Part shown: positions 29,830 through 38,172 of the stretch, one piece after another | Layout of the letters: every line of letters starts with the position of its first letter | Position numbering within the stretch: the first letter of the stretch is position 1 | Source: Polaribacter sp. | GTDB lineage: Bacteria; Bacteroidota; Bacteroidia; Flavobacteriales; Flavobacteriaceae | DNA length: 64,000 nt | Assembly (NCBI GenBank): GCA_029245785.1 | Contig: JAQWOR010000021.1 | Coordinates: 86,932-150,931, forward strand | Direction: 5' to 3' | Position numbers and translations under genes: made by a program | Notes under the pieces: model-generated | Database searches by the model: none | Told to the model about the DNA's origin: nothing | What the model saw: only the letters and a program-made list of their open reading frames with translations

Positions 29830-29882
29830 CTCGATGATGAGCTAATAATGACTACAATAATTATGTTTTTTAAATAATTCAT
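29826..29882 (-). CDS. ilv leader peptide 2 (attenuator)
   Basis: An 18-codon ORF too short for the track: MNYLKNIIIVVIISSSSS, stop TGA. It contains seven consecutive branched-chain codons (ATA ATT ATT GTA GTC ATT ATT) plus one Leu. The next downstream element is a perfect intrinsic terminator, and the stop codon lies in the antiterminator strand. This is the standard geometry of ribosome-mediated transcription attenuation. The ORF begins about 10 nt after the U-tract of terminator 1. Confidence 0.8.
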   Translation of the reverse strand: MNYLKNIIIVVIISSSSS

Positions 29883-29893
29883 TTTTTGTCCAT

Positions 29894-29924
29894 AAAAAAA
29901 GCCTTCCAAATTTGGAAGGCTTTT
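29894..29924 (-). terminator. Attenuator terminator 1, ilv leader
   Basis: The transcript reads AAAAGCCTTCCAAATTTGGAAGGCTTTTTTT. It is a perfect 14-nt inverted repeat, about a 12-bp stem, with a seven-U tract. It lies 31 nt after leader 1 stop. A weaker antiterminator is possible: GGAAGC just after the leader 1 stop can pair with GCCTTCC using one bulge. Confidence 0.88.
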
Positions 29925-29955
29925 AGTTATATTTTAATTTTAATATACGCTTCCT

Positions 29956-30018
29956 TTATCCTTGCTTTTGAATAGCAATGACATGAATAGAAATGATATT
30001 AATTAATTGTGTGTTCAT
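29956..30018 (-). CDS. ilv leader peptide 1 (attenuator)
   Basis: A 20-codon ORF missed by the track: MNTQLINIISIHVIAIQKQG, stop TAA. It has six Ile, one Val and one Leu codon between positions 5 and 16. It is followed by terminator 1 and then by the second leader. A promoter-like TTG-N19-GATATTTG lies just upstream, so the 5' UTR would be only a few nucleotides. Confidence 0.78.
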   Translation of the reverse strand: MNTQLINIISIHVIAIQKQG

Positions 30019-30028
30019 AATGATGAAA

Positions 30029-30058
30029 CAAATATCTATTATTTTTTTGAGTTGGCAA
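30029..30058 (-). promoter_or_regulatory. Promoter of the ilv leader/operon
   Basis: On the minus strand TTG (30058-30056) is followed by a 19-nt spacer and GATATTTG (30036-30029), one mismatch from TAnnTTTG. It ends 10 nt before the ATG of leader peptide 1. Confidence 0.5.
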
Positions 30059-30086
30059 GGAATTTTATAAAAATTTCTTGCCAACT
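30050..30086. repeat. Hairpin without U-tract between ssb and ilv leader
   Basis: AGTTGGCAAG...CTTGCCAACT, a 10-bp perfect stem with an additional AATTTTATAAAAATT inner pairing. Neither strand has a following T-run, so it is not a standard terminator. Its right part (minus strand) contains the putative -33 TTG. Confidence 0.55.
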
Positions 30087-30087
30087 T

Positions 30088-30120
30088 AAAAAAGCACCCA
30101 TTACAAAACGGGTGCTTTTT
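30088..30120 (-). terminator. Terminator after ssb
   Basis: The minus strand reads AAAAAGCACCCGTTTTGTAATGGGTGCTTTTTT: a GCACCC/GGGTGC stem extended by A-T pairs and a U-tract, 23 nt after the ssb stop. It isolates ssb from the ilv promoter. Confidence 0.88.
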
Positions 30121-30142
30121 CTCTTTTCATAAAGCAACTTTT

Positions 30143-30481
30143 CTACTGCTTACTTCCCAACATTAACAACTCGCTACAAACAATTTCGGTAATGTATTTT
30201 TTCACGCCTTCTTTATCTTCATAAGACCTAGATGTTAGTTTGCCCTCAATAGCTACTTCGTTTCCTTTTTCAAGGTACTTTTCAATAATTTCAGCGGTTT
30301 TGTTCCATGCTATAACATTGTGCCATTGAGTGTCAGTTATTTTTTCGCCTTCGGCGTTTTTATAACTCTCGTTTGTGGCAATAGAAAATTTTGCCAATTT
30401 TTTACCCGAATCTAATGTAATAATTTCTGGGTTGTTTCCTAAATTTCCAATTAACTGTACTTTGTTTCTTAACGTACTCAT
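30143..30481 (-). CDS. ssb: Single-stranded DNA-binding protein, short form
   Basis: The track start (30520) adds an unlikely MAIIFYQSFKTYL; MSTLRNKVQLIGNLG is the family start, giving 112 residues. The OB-fold is complete (KLAKFSIATNES, DTQWHNVIAWNKTAEI, GKLTSRSYEDKEG). It ends right after the fold with LMLGSKQ. It lacks the disordered linker and acidic DDIPF-type tip that recruits partners in chromosomal Ssb, so it may be a secondary paralogue. Monocistronic. Confidence 0.9.
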   Translation of the reverse strand: MSTLRNKVQLIGNLGNNPEIITLDSGKKLAKFSIATNESYKNAEGEKITDTQWHNVIAWNKTAEIIEKYLEKGNEVAIEGKLTSRSYEDKEGVKKYITEIVCSELLMLGSKQ

Positions 30482-30664
30482 AAGATAAGTTTTAAATGAT
30501 TGATAAAATATAATTGCCAAATACTACCATCGATTTGACATTGCAAAGATGAAACGACTTGCAAATTTTATTCGGTTATAAAGCACTTACTTTCGGTTGT
30601 AAGTATTTGTAGTCGTTTGTAAACGTTTTTTTCAGTACCTTTATCCACTATAAAATAAACCGCT

Positions 30665-31015
30665 ATGGAAACCAAACAATGTTTAGAGTGTGGAGACGCA
30701 ATACGAGGAAGAGTTGATAAAAAATTCTGTACTGATTATTGCAGGAACACCTACAACAATAAGGTAAATAAGGATAGTAAAAACTTAATTAGAAACACCA
30801 ATAATAGGCTTCGAAAAAACCACAAAATCTTGTCAGAAATCAATACTTCTGGCAAGACAAAAACAACAAGAACTCGGTTGTTTGATAAAGGCTTTGATTT
30901 TCATTTTTTTACATCCATTTATACAACAAAAACAGGAAACACCTATTTTTATGTGTATGACCAAGGTTATTTGGCACTTGAAAATGATTATTATTTGTTG
31001 ATTAAAAGAGACTAA
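30665..31015 (+). CDS. Hypothetical protein with N-terminal zinc ribbon
   Basis: 116 residues. The N-terminus has a treble-clef-like set CLECGDAIRGRVDKKFCTDYC (CxxC...CxxxC). A basic helix follows (NTNNRLRKNHKIL), then an aromatic-rich C-terminal part (FHFFTSIYTTKTGNTYFYVYDQGYLAL). The zinc ribbon and basic stretch suggest nucleic-acid binding; this is inference. The region is known to me only as an uncharacterised flavobacterial protein. Divergent from ssb. Confidence 0.7.
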   Translation: METKQCLECGDAIRGRVDKKFCTDYCRNTYNNKVNKDSKNLIRNTNNRLRKNHKILSEINTSGKTKTTRTRLFDKGFDFHFFTSIYTTKTGNTYFYVYDQGYLALENDYYLLIKRD

Positions 31016-31065
31016 AAATACCGTGTATTTCTTATCAATATCTAAAAAAAGTAATGGAATCTGTT

Positions 31066-31533
31066 TTATTTCCAGGTATTTCCTTTCAGTTCTATAACTG
31101 CTTTTAAAATATCTCTCTGGCTAATCTGCCCTACTAATTTCCCTTCTTCTACGATAGGAAAACGTCTCCGTTTAGACTCCAAAAAAATGTTTATTGCGTC
31201 AAAAACATTCATGGTGCCATCAATTGTTTTTACTTCTTTTACCATCGTATTCTCTACCGTTTGCTCTTGGTTTAAGGGCATATTGTAATACCTGCTGTCC
31301 GAAATTCGTTTCATACAATCTCCTTCAGAGATGATTCCAATCAATTCGTTTTGTTTATTGACAACGGGGCCTCCAGAAATTTTATGTGTTATCAATGTGT
31401 GTATTACATACTCTATAGAGTCGTCTGGCTTAAAAGTAATGAGTTTACGAGTCATATAATCTGAAACTAAAATAGGTGTATTTTCAGATTCTTGCTGTAA
31501 TGTTCTTTTACCTTGAAAGTTAATAATTCCCAT
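31066..31533 (-). CDS. Tandem CBS-domain protein
   Basis: The preferred start is MGIINFQGKRTLQQ (155 residues); the track start adds 13 residues without support. Two CBS motifs: VSDYMTRKLITFKPDDSIEYVIHTL...GGPVVNKQNELIGIISEGD, and VENTMVKEVKTIDGTMNVFDAINIFLE...RFPIVEEGKLVGQISQRDIL. A CBS pair binds adenine nucleotides and senses energy or redox state. No fused effector domain is present, so the target is unknown. Confidence 0.85.
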   Translation of the reverse strand: MGIINFQGKRTLQQESENTPILVSDYMTRKLITFKPDDSIEYVIHTLITHKISGGPVVNKQNELIGIISEGDCMKRISDSRYYNMPLNQEQTVENTMVKEVKTIDGTMNVFDAINIFLESKRRRFPIVEEGKLVGQISQRDILKAVIELKGNTWK

Positions 31534-31772
31534 AATCATTAATTTTAGTCTTCTAAAGTTACTAATTTTCAACCTTTTAAAATTAAATAGTTGCTTATTT
31601 TTTTAATTTTAGTACATTTATAGCCAATTACTCGATCTAAGAAGTTATTTATTCTCGATATCAAAATATTCCCTCCTCTAGTCAAACTATCAGAACAATC
31701 GTTTTTTTGCTTATCACCCATAGGCTCAAACAGGTCGTTTCAAATAAATCAAACTCAAAAAATTAACCTTTA

Positions 31773-34070
31773 ATGAAAAAATACGCGTCTCTACTTTCCA
31801 TTCTGCTGATTACAGCCGTTATTTACTGGAGCTTTTCTGACATGAAACCTTCTGTAAACTCAAAAAAAACAGCTTCAGAAACTGAATTCTCTCTAAACAG
31901 TGCATTGGTTCACTTAAAGAAGATCAGTCAAAAAACACATTATGTTGGTTCTCAAGAACACAAAGTAGTGCAAAATTACATTGTAAACGAGCTTAAAAAA
32001 CTAGGGTTAAACCCAGAAATACAACAACAGGTTGCGGTTAATTCTAAATGGCTTGCCGCAACAAATACAGAAAACATTCTTGCAAAAATTAAAGGAACCC
32101 ATACAGGAAAAGCACTCTTGTTATTAACACATTATGACTCTAGTCCACATTCTTCTTTAGGAGCGAGTGATGCGGGTTCTGGAGTGGTGACTATTTTAGA
32201 AGGACTCAGGGCTTTTTTAGCAAACAATAAGCAACCAAAAAATGACATCATCATTTTAATTTCCGATGCAGAAGAATTGGGGTTGTTAGGAGCAAAGGCT
32301 TTTGTTGACACGCATCCGTGGGCAAAAGAAGTTGGGTTGGTCCTAAATTTTGAAGCACGTGGAAGCGGAGGTCCAAGTTATATGTTGATGGAAACCAATG
32401 GGAAAAACGGAAAACTATTGTCTGAATTTATAAAGGCCAAACCCAATTACCCTGTAGCAAGTTCATTAATGTATAGCATCTATAAAAAACTACCTAATGA
32501 TACCGATCTAACGGTTTTTAGAGAAAATGCAAACATCAATGGTTTTAATTTTGCTTTTATTGGCGATCATTTTGATTATCATACAGCACAAGATTCTTAT
32601 GAAAGGCTAGATAGAGAAACCTTGCTACATCAAGCGGATTATTTTACAACCATGTTGAATTATTTTGCCTATTCTGATCTCCAAAACTTAGAGAGCAATC
32701 AAGATTTAGTCTATGTAAATTTTCCATTTATAAAATTATTGAGCTATCCTTTCTCATGGATTTTTCCAATGTTAATTATCGCTATTATTCTTTTTATAGG
32801 GTTGTTAATCCTCGGAATTGCGTTGAATAAAATTACCCTCAAAGGACTCTTAAAAGGAGGGATTCCTTTTCTAGTTTCTTTACTTTTATGTGGAGGTGTT
32901 TCCTTCGGGTTCTGGAAATTATTGTTGGTCATTCATCCACAATACCAAGATATTTTACATGGATTTACCTACAACGGATATCTATACATTAGCGCTGTTG
33001 TTTTTTTAAATCTATGGATCTTACTAAAAATTTACAGTCCTTTTTACAAAGATGAAAAACCGATAAACTTGCTTATTGTGCCTATTTTTATCTGGCTAAT
33101 CATCAATTTTTATGTCTGGAAATATTTACAAGGCGCAGGGTTTTTTATCATTCCTGTACTCAGTGCGTTGCTTATTTTAACCATCGCTATTTTTAGAAAT
33201 CTCAACAGGAAATTTACTCCTTTTCTATTTACAATTCTTTCAATTCCTACACTTTATATTTTTGCGCCTTTGGTAAAAATGTTTCCTGTTGGTTTGGGCT
33301 TAAAAAGCTTATTTATCAGTGCCGTTTTTATTGTTTTATTATTTGGTTTATTAACGCCTATTTTTATTCGTAAAAAAGCAACTAATCGCCTCCGAAAAAC
33401 CGCTGGATACTTAACCTTTTTGTGTATTGGTTTAGCAACTTACAATAGCGGTTTTTCTGTTGATCATAAAAAACCAAACAGCTTGGTGTATGTACAAAAC
33501 TCCAACACTAAAACGGCTTATTTTGGCACATACAACAACGTTTTAGACAGCTATACCAAACAAATTTTTAACAAAAACGACACCATTGCTGAAACTGAAA
33601 CTACATCAACCACAAGCAAGTACAACACTCGCTTTAAGAAGTACAAAAAAACAGTTTTTAAAAACATCTCAACCGCAGTTATTACTATACAAACAGATAC
33701 AATTATTGCTCACCAACGGCATATAGAATTACTGATTACACCGCAGCGAAAAATTAATAAATTAGAATTTCGCACCAAAAACAAAGTTACCTTTAATCAA
33801 CTTAAAATAAACGGTGTGTTTTTAGAAAAAGTTCCTTTTTCTACACGAAAAGGGGCCTTTTTAACCTATTCTTTTGGAAACCTAGACAGTAAATTAGCAC
33901 TTTCTTTTTCTGTTAAAAAAGAAAGCAATCTCGAAATCGTTCTCAAGGAAATATCCTATGATTTACTAAGCAACCTTCAATTTGACTTACAACCAAGAAC
34001 GGCAGAAATGATGCCCATGCCTTTTGTTACAAATGATGCTATTATTTGCATCCAAGAAATAAATCTTTAA
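31773..34070 (+). CDS. M28 family membrane zinc peptidase
   Basis: 765 residues. An N-terminal membrane anchor (residues 5-23) is followed by an M28 aminopeptidase domain: LLLTHYDSS (His), GASDAGSG (Asp), DAEELGLLG (Glu pair), LNFEARGSGGPS and HFDYHTAQD (His). After about residue 320 come roughly eight or nine hydrophobic segments, then an extracytoplasmic C-terminal domain of about 190 residues. This matches Bacteroidota M28 proteins related to Fxna-like peptidases. The catalytic domain would face the periplasm. The substrate is unknown. Monocistronic, terminated at 34072-34110. Confidence 0.88.
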   Translation: MKKYASLLSILLITAVIYWSFSDMKPSVNSKKTASETEFSLNSALVHLKKISQKTHYVGSQEHKVVQNYIVNELKKLGLNPEIQQQVAVNSKWLAATNTENILAKIKGTHTGKALLLLTHYDSSPHSSLGASDAGSGVVTILEGLRAFLANNKQPKNDIIILISDAEELGLLGAKAFVDTHPWAKEVGLVLNFEARGSGGPSYMLMETNGKNGKLLSEFIKAKPNYPVASSLMYSIYKKLPNDTDLTVFRENANINGFNFAFIGDHFDYHTAQDSYERLDRETLLHQADYFTTMLNYFAYSDLQNLESNQDLVYVNFPFIKLLSYPFSWIFPMLIIAIILFIGLLILGIALNKITLKGLLKGGIPFLVSLLLCGGVSFGFWKLLLVIHPQYQDILHGFTYNGYLYISAVVFLNLWILLKIYSPFYKDEKPINLLIVPIFIWLIINFYVWKYLQGAGFFIIPVLSALLILTIAIFRNLNRKFTPFLFTILSIPTLYIFAPLVKMFPVGLGLKSLFISAVFIVLLFGLLTPIFIRKKATNRLRKTAGYLTFLCIGLATYNSGFSVDHKKPNSLVYVQNSNTKTAYFGTYNNVLDSYTKQIFNKNDTIAETETTSTTSKYNTRFKKYKKTVFKNISTAVITIQTDTIIAHQRHIELLITPQRKINKLEFRTKNKVTFNQLKINGVFLEKVPFSTRKGAFLTYSFGNLDSKLALSFSVKKESNLEIVLKEISYDLLSNLQFDLQPRTAEMMPMPFVTNDAIICIQEINL

Positions 34071-34071
34071 T

Positions 34072-34110
34072 AAAAAACCCATCAGATAAAAATTTTTCTG
34101 ATGGGTTTTT
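34072..34110. terminator. Bidirectional terminator between M28 peptidase and pyk
   Basis: AAAAAACCCATCAGA-taaaaatttt-TCTGATGGGTTTTT lies between convergent genes, with A- and T-runs on both sides. Confidence 0.88.
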
Positions 34111-34131
34111 GTATGCACTTCGTTTATTCTC

Positions 34132-35559
34132 TTATTTTATTTCCGTAATACGCAAAGTATTTACCATTCCTTTAGCTTTTACAGGCATTGCTGTTAAATT
34201 AATTACATGATCTGACGCCTTTAAGAAACCTTTTGTTTTAGCAATGTTATTGATGTCAACAACGGTATCATCTGTACTTACATTTCTGTTGTAATAAAAA
34301 GATTTTACACCCCATAGCAAGCTCATTTTACTTAAAATTCTACGCTCTGATGAAAACACCAAAACATGAGCTTTTGGTCTCCATGCAGAAATTTGAAATG
34401 CTGTATACCCACTATTTGTCAAGGTAGAAATTGCAGCTGCATCAATATCATTTGCCATTAGTGCGGCATGATGACATATTGCTTTTGTCATAAAACGATC
34501 TGTTCTAATATGTGGTGGTGCCTGAGGAACCTTAATCAATGGAGAATCTTCTACGCTTCTAATAATTTCTGTCATCTTTTGAATTACTTTTACTGGATGG
34601 GCTCCAACTGAAGTTTCTCCAGATAACATTACGGCATCTGCTCCGTCCATAATAGAGTTGGCAACGTCATTTACTTCTGCTCTCGTAGGTACTGCATTGG
34701 TAATCATCGTTTCCATCATTTGAGTGGCAATAATTACTGGAATTCGTGCTGTTTTTGCTCTCTGAACGAGTCTCTTTTGAATTAATGGCACTTCTTGCAT
34801 TGGTATTTCAACGCCTAAATCTCCACGGGCAACCATCAAAGCATCACAATATGGAATTAAAGCATCGAGGTTTTCTACAGCTTCTGGTTTTTCAATTTTT
34901 GCGATTACAGGAACTCTATGCGACGAATTTTGTTTAATCAAGTCGTGTAGTTTTCTTAAATCTTCTGGGTTTCTAACAAATGAAAGTGCCATCCAATCTA
35001 CATGTTGTTCTAAAGAAAAAATGGCATCTTTCATATCTTTCTCTGTCAATGCAGGTAAAGATATGTTCGTGTTTGGTAAATTCACTCCTTTTTTAGAGGA
35101 TAGCACTCCGCCAACCAAGACCTTTGTTTTAACTGCTGTTTTTTTATCTGTACTGATTACTTCAAACATCAATTTTCCATCATCTACTAAGATGTGTTCT
35201 CCTGCTTTAACATCTCTAGGGAAATTCTGATACGTCATAAAGGCTTTTTCAGAAGTACCCTCACATTCTTCTGTTGTAAAGGTAAACGTTGCTCCATTTT
35301 TTAAAACCACACCGTCTCCCATAACACCAACGCGCAATTTTGGACCTTGTAAGTCGGCCAGAATAGCCACGTTAACATCTTTTTCTTTGTTGATCTCTCT
35401 AATGTCTTTTATTCGATCTTTTACATTTTGATAGTCTGCATGTGAAAAATTTATACGAAAAACATTGACTCCTGCCGTCACCATTTTATCTAAAATAGCT
35501 TTGGTATTTATTGCAGGGCCTAAAGTGGCTATAATTTTGGTTTTTTTATTATCTGGCAT
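34132..35559 (-). CDS. pyk: Pyruvate kinase
   Basis: 475 residues, normal. The N-terminal KKTKIIATLGPA, FRINFSHA, the catalytic IAKIEKPEAVENLD, MVARGDLGVEIP and MLSGETSVGAHP are all present. Glycolytic conversion of PEP to pyruvate. Its start lies 2 nt from the end of the IPExxxVDY gene, so it is in the acpP-fabF-rnc-IPExxxVDY-pyk cluster. Confidence 0.97.
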   Translation of the reverse strand: MPDNKKTKIIATLGPAINTKAILDKMVTAGVNVFRINFSHADYQNVKDRIKDIREINKEKDVNVAILADLQGPKLRVGVMGDGVVLKNGATFTFTTEECEGTSEKAFMTYQNFPRDVKAGEHILVDDGKLMFEVISTDKKTAVKTKVLVGGVLSSKKGVNLPNTNISLPALTEKDMKDAIFSLEQHVDWMALSFVRNPEDLRKLHDLIKQNSSHRVPVIAKIEKPEAVENLDALIPYCDALMVARGDLGVEIPMQEVPLIQKRLVQRAKTARIPVIIATQMMETMITNAVPTRAEVNDVANSIMDGADAVMLSGETSVGAHPVKVIQKMTEIIRSVEDSPLIKVPQAPPHIRTDRFMTKAICHHAALMANDIDAAAISTLTNSGYTAFQISAWRPKAHVLVFSSERRILSKMSLLWGVKSFYYNRNVSTDDTVVDINNIAKTKGFLKASDHVINLTAMPVKAKGMVNTLRITEIK

Positions 35560-35561
35560 AG

Positions 35562-36032
35562 TTAAAAAATTAAAAAATCTTTCGATTTTAGTGTCATTGG
35601 GTTAATTGTGTAAGAGGTAATTACTTGACTTATAGCATTGATATTGTTGAGCGTTTTTACGATAAATTCTGCTTCAAAATCACCTTCTAATTTTAAGAAA
35701 AAATCAACTTTCTTTTTTTCTGGTATTAGGTAAGTAGTACTATCACCACTACTAAATAAGCCTGTTTTAATGCCTTCTAACTGGTTCTTATATTTATTTT
35801 CAATTAGAAACCAATTGTGGTTAAATTTTCTATGTAAATGTTCATAAATAGAAAACGAGGCGTTGTTATTCTTGTTTTCAAAATCTAAGCTATAGGTTGC
35901 TTTTGAAAATTTTGTGTTTATATTTTTATTTAAAGAGTACGCTAGCTTAAATCCTTCTAATGCTGTATGTATCCCTATTAGGGTGTAATTATTATCAGAA
36001 AAATCATCTAATTCTAACGAGTGAGTTTGCAT
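35562..36032 (-). CDS. IPExxxVDY family protein
   Basis: 156 residues, small and soluble, with the family motif YLIPEKKKVDFFLKLEGD near residue 105. Function unknown. The family is characteristically found between rnc and pyk in Bacteroidota, exactly as here. This is strong taxonomic support. The 135-nt gap to rnc may carry its own promoter. Confidence 0.88.
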   Translation of the reverse strand: MQTHSLELDDFSDNNYTLIGIHTALEGFKLAYSLNKNINTKFSKATYSLDFENKNNNASFSIYEHLHRKFNHNWFLIENKYKNQLEGIKTGLFSSGDSTTYLIPEKKKVDFFLKLEGDFEAEFIVKTLNNINAISQVITSYTINPMTLKSKDFLIF

Positions 36033-36167
36033 ACTTTCTACACTAAAAAATGGAACAGGCGGTTGCTGTTTTTAAAACAAAATTTATACCCTAATGAGGG
36101 CTAAATTACGGATTGTTTGGTAAATGTTAGTGATAAAATGACGAAATCGTTATCGTATAAAGTAGCA

Positions 36168-36905
36168 TTAAGAGCTTTTAATTTGATCTTGTAATGTAAA
36201 AAACACTCTTTTAGCAGCTTGTTCTTCTGCTTTTTTCTTGGAGGTTGCCCTACCTTTTGCTACAAACTCTCCATCAATACTTATTCTTACACTAAAGTGC
36301 TTGATATTTTCGTTACCAGAATCTTCATACGTATCAAAAAGATAATCTTTCTTTTGTTTCTGACACCACTCAATAATAAGTCCTTTATAGCTCGTAACCT
36401 TTCCTTCTAATTTAGCAATATCTACGTACGGCACAATCACTTTTTCGTAAACAAATTTCTTAGCATAATTGTAGCCTTTATCTAAATAAATAGCTCCTAT
36501 TAAAGCTTCAAAAACATTGCCATAGATATTATCTCCTATATTTTTATCGGCACTATTTCTTTTTACAAATTTTAGTAAATTTAAATCTCTTCCTAGTTCG
36601 TTTAAATGCTCTCTGCTCACTATTTTAGAACGCATTTGGGTTAGATACCCTTCGGTACCTGTTGGCACTTTTTTATACAAGTAAGAAGCAATAATAGATC
36701 CCAACATGGCATCTCCTAAAAATTCTAATCGTTCGTAATTAACAGGGGTTCCTTTTTCGTCTACCAATTTTAAAGACTTATGGGTAAAGGCCTTTTTATA
36801 GTAGTTTATTTTTTTTGGAGAGAATGATAGGAGTTGTTTTAATTCGTAATAAAAGACCTCGTCTTCTTTAGAGTGAGGCTTTACTATTTTACGAATAAAA
36901 TTCAT
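36168..36905 (-). CDS. rnc: Ribonuclease III
   Basis: 245 residues. The signature NYERLEFLGDAMLGS carries the catalytic acidic residues, with the second acidic set in GNVFEALIGAIYLD. A C-terminal dsRNA-binding domain is at about residues 170-240 (KGRATSKKKAEEQAAKRVF). Processes rRNA and other dsRNA. It follows fabF by 9 nt in the usual fatty-acid/rnc cluster. Confidence 0.96.
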   Translation of the reverse strand: MNFIRKIVKPHSKEDEVFYYELKQLLSFSPKKINYYKKAFTHKSLKLVDEKGTPVNYERLEFLGDAMLGSIIASYLYKKVPTGTEGYLTQMRSKIVSREHLNELGRDLNLLKFVKRNSADKNIGDNIYGNVFEALIGAIYLDKGYNYAKKFVYEKVIVPYVDIAKLEGKVTSYKGLIIEWCQKQKKDYLFDTYEDSGNENIKHFSVRISIDGEFVAKGRATSKKKAEEQAAKRVFFTLQDQIKSS

Positions 36906-36914
36906 AGAAGAATG

Positions 36915-38165
36915 TTAATTCATTTTTTTTAAGGCTACACAGGCATTTTGTCCTCCAAATCCAAAAGTATTGCTTATCGCAATTTTAACTTCTCTTTTTT
37001 GTGCTTTGTTAAACGTAAAGTTCAATTTAGCATCAATCGCCTCATCATCTGTAAAATGATTAATTGTTGGCGGAACAATTCCGTGTTGTATCGCTAATAT
37101 TGAAGCAATCGCTTCAATAGCACCAGCAGCACCTAATAAATGCCCTGTCATTGACTTTGTTGAATTGATGTTGATCTTGTATGCGTGCTCACCAAATACT
37201 TCTTTAATTGCTTTTGATTCTGCAATATCTCCGAGTGGAGTAGAAGTTCCGTGCATATTAATCGCATCTACATCTTCTGGTTTTATACGGGCATCTCTTA
37301 AACAGTTGAGCATTACATTTCTGGCCCCCAATCCTTCTGGATGTGGAGCGGTAATGTGATGCGCATCAGAAGACATTCCTCCTCCAAGTACTTCTGCATA
37401 AATTGTTGCTCCTCTAGCTATAGCATGCTCGTATTCTTCTAACACAAGCGCTCCTGCTCCTTCTCCTAAAACAAACCCTTCACGGTCTTTGTCAAAAGGT
37501 CTCGAAGCTGTTTCTGGGCTATCATTTCTTGTAGATAGTGCATGCATTGCATTAAACCCTCCCATTCCAGCAATAGTTACCGCTGCTTCAGAACCACCAG
37601 TTACAATGGCATCTGCATGTCCTAAACGAATATAATTCAACGAATCTATAATCGCGTTTGAAGAAGATGCGCAAGCAGAGACTGTTGCAAAATTAGGTCC
37701 TCTAAAACCGTGTTTGATTGAGATTTGCCCTGGAGCAATGTCTGAAATCATTTTTGGAATAAAGAATGGATTAAATCTTGGTGTACCATCTCCAGCCGAA
37801 TAATTTAATACTTCGTTCTGAAAGGTTTCCAAGCCTCCAATTCCTGATCCCCAGATAACTCCAATTCTATCAGGGTTATGATCTGTTGAATTTAATCCCG
37901 AATCAGCAATTGCCTCATCAGATGCAACCTCAGCGTATTGAGAGAAACGATCCATTTTACGGGCATCTTTTCTATTGATAAAATCGGTTGCTGTAAAGTT
38001 TTTTAATTCACATGCAAAACGAGTTTTGAACTTAGTAGCATCAAAATACGTTATAGGTGCGGCTCCGCTAACTCCGTTAACTAAGCCGCTCCAATATTCT
38101 TGTATATTATTACCAATTGGTGTTAATGCACCAAGTCCAGTTACTACAACTCGTTTTAATTGCAT
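36915..38165 (-). CDS. fabF: 3-oxoacyl-ACP synthase II
   Basis: 416 residues. Thiolase-fold condensing enzyme with catalytic Cys in VSACASSSNAI, His in MHGTSTPLGD and TKSMTGHLLGAAGA, and the C-terminal NTFGFGGQN. Chain elongation in type II fatty-acid synthesis. It lies 7 nt after acpP. Confidence 0.97.
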   Translation of the reverse strand: MQLKRVVVTGLGALTPIGNNIQEYWSGLVNGVSGAAPITYFDATKFKTRFACELKNFTATDFINRKDARKMDRFSQYAEVASDEAIADSGLNSTDHNPDRIGVIWGSGIGGLETFQNEVLNYSAGDGTPRFNPFFIPKMISDIAPGQISIKHGFRGPNFATVSACASSSNAIIDSLNYIRLGHADAIVTGGSEAAVTIAGMGGFNAMHALSTRNDSPETASRPFDKDREGFVLGEGAGALVLEEYEHAIARGATIYAEVLGGGMSSDAHHITAPHPEGLGARNVMLNCLRDARIKPEDVDAINMHGTSTPLGDIAESKAIKEVFGEHAYKININSTKSMTGHLLGAAGAIEAIASILAIQHGIVPPTINHFTDDEAIDAKLNFTFNKAQKREVKIAISNTFGFGGQNACVALKKMN

Positions 38166-38172
38166 ATAAAAA

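Noticed and set aside
30050-30086. Hairpin as a third ilv attenuator
   Set aside because: No following U-tract and no leader ORF before it; it is also upstream of the likely promoter.
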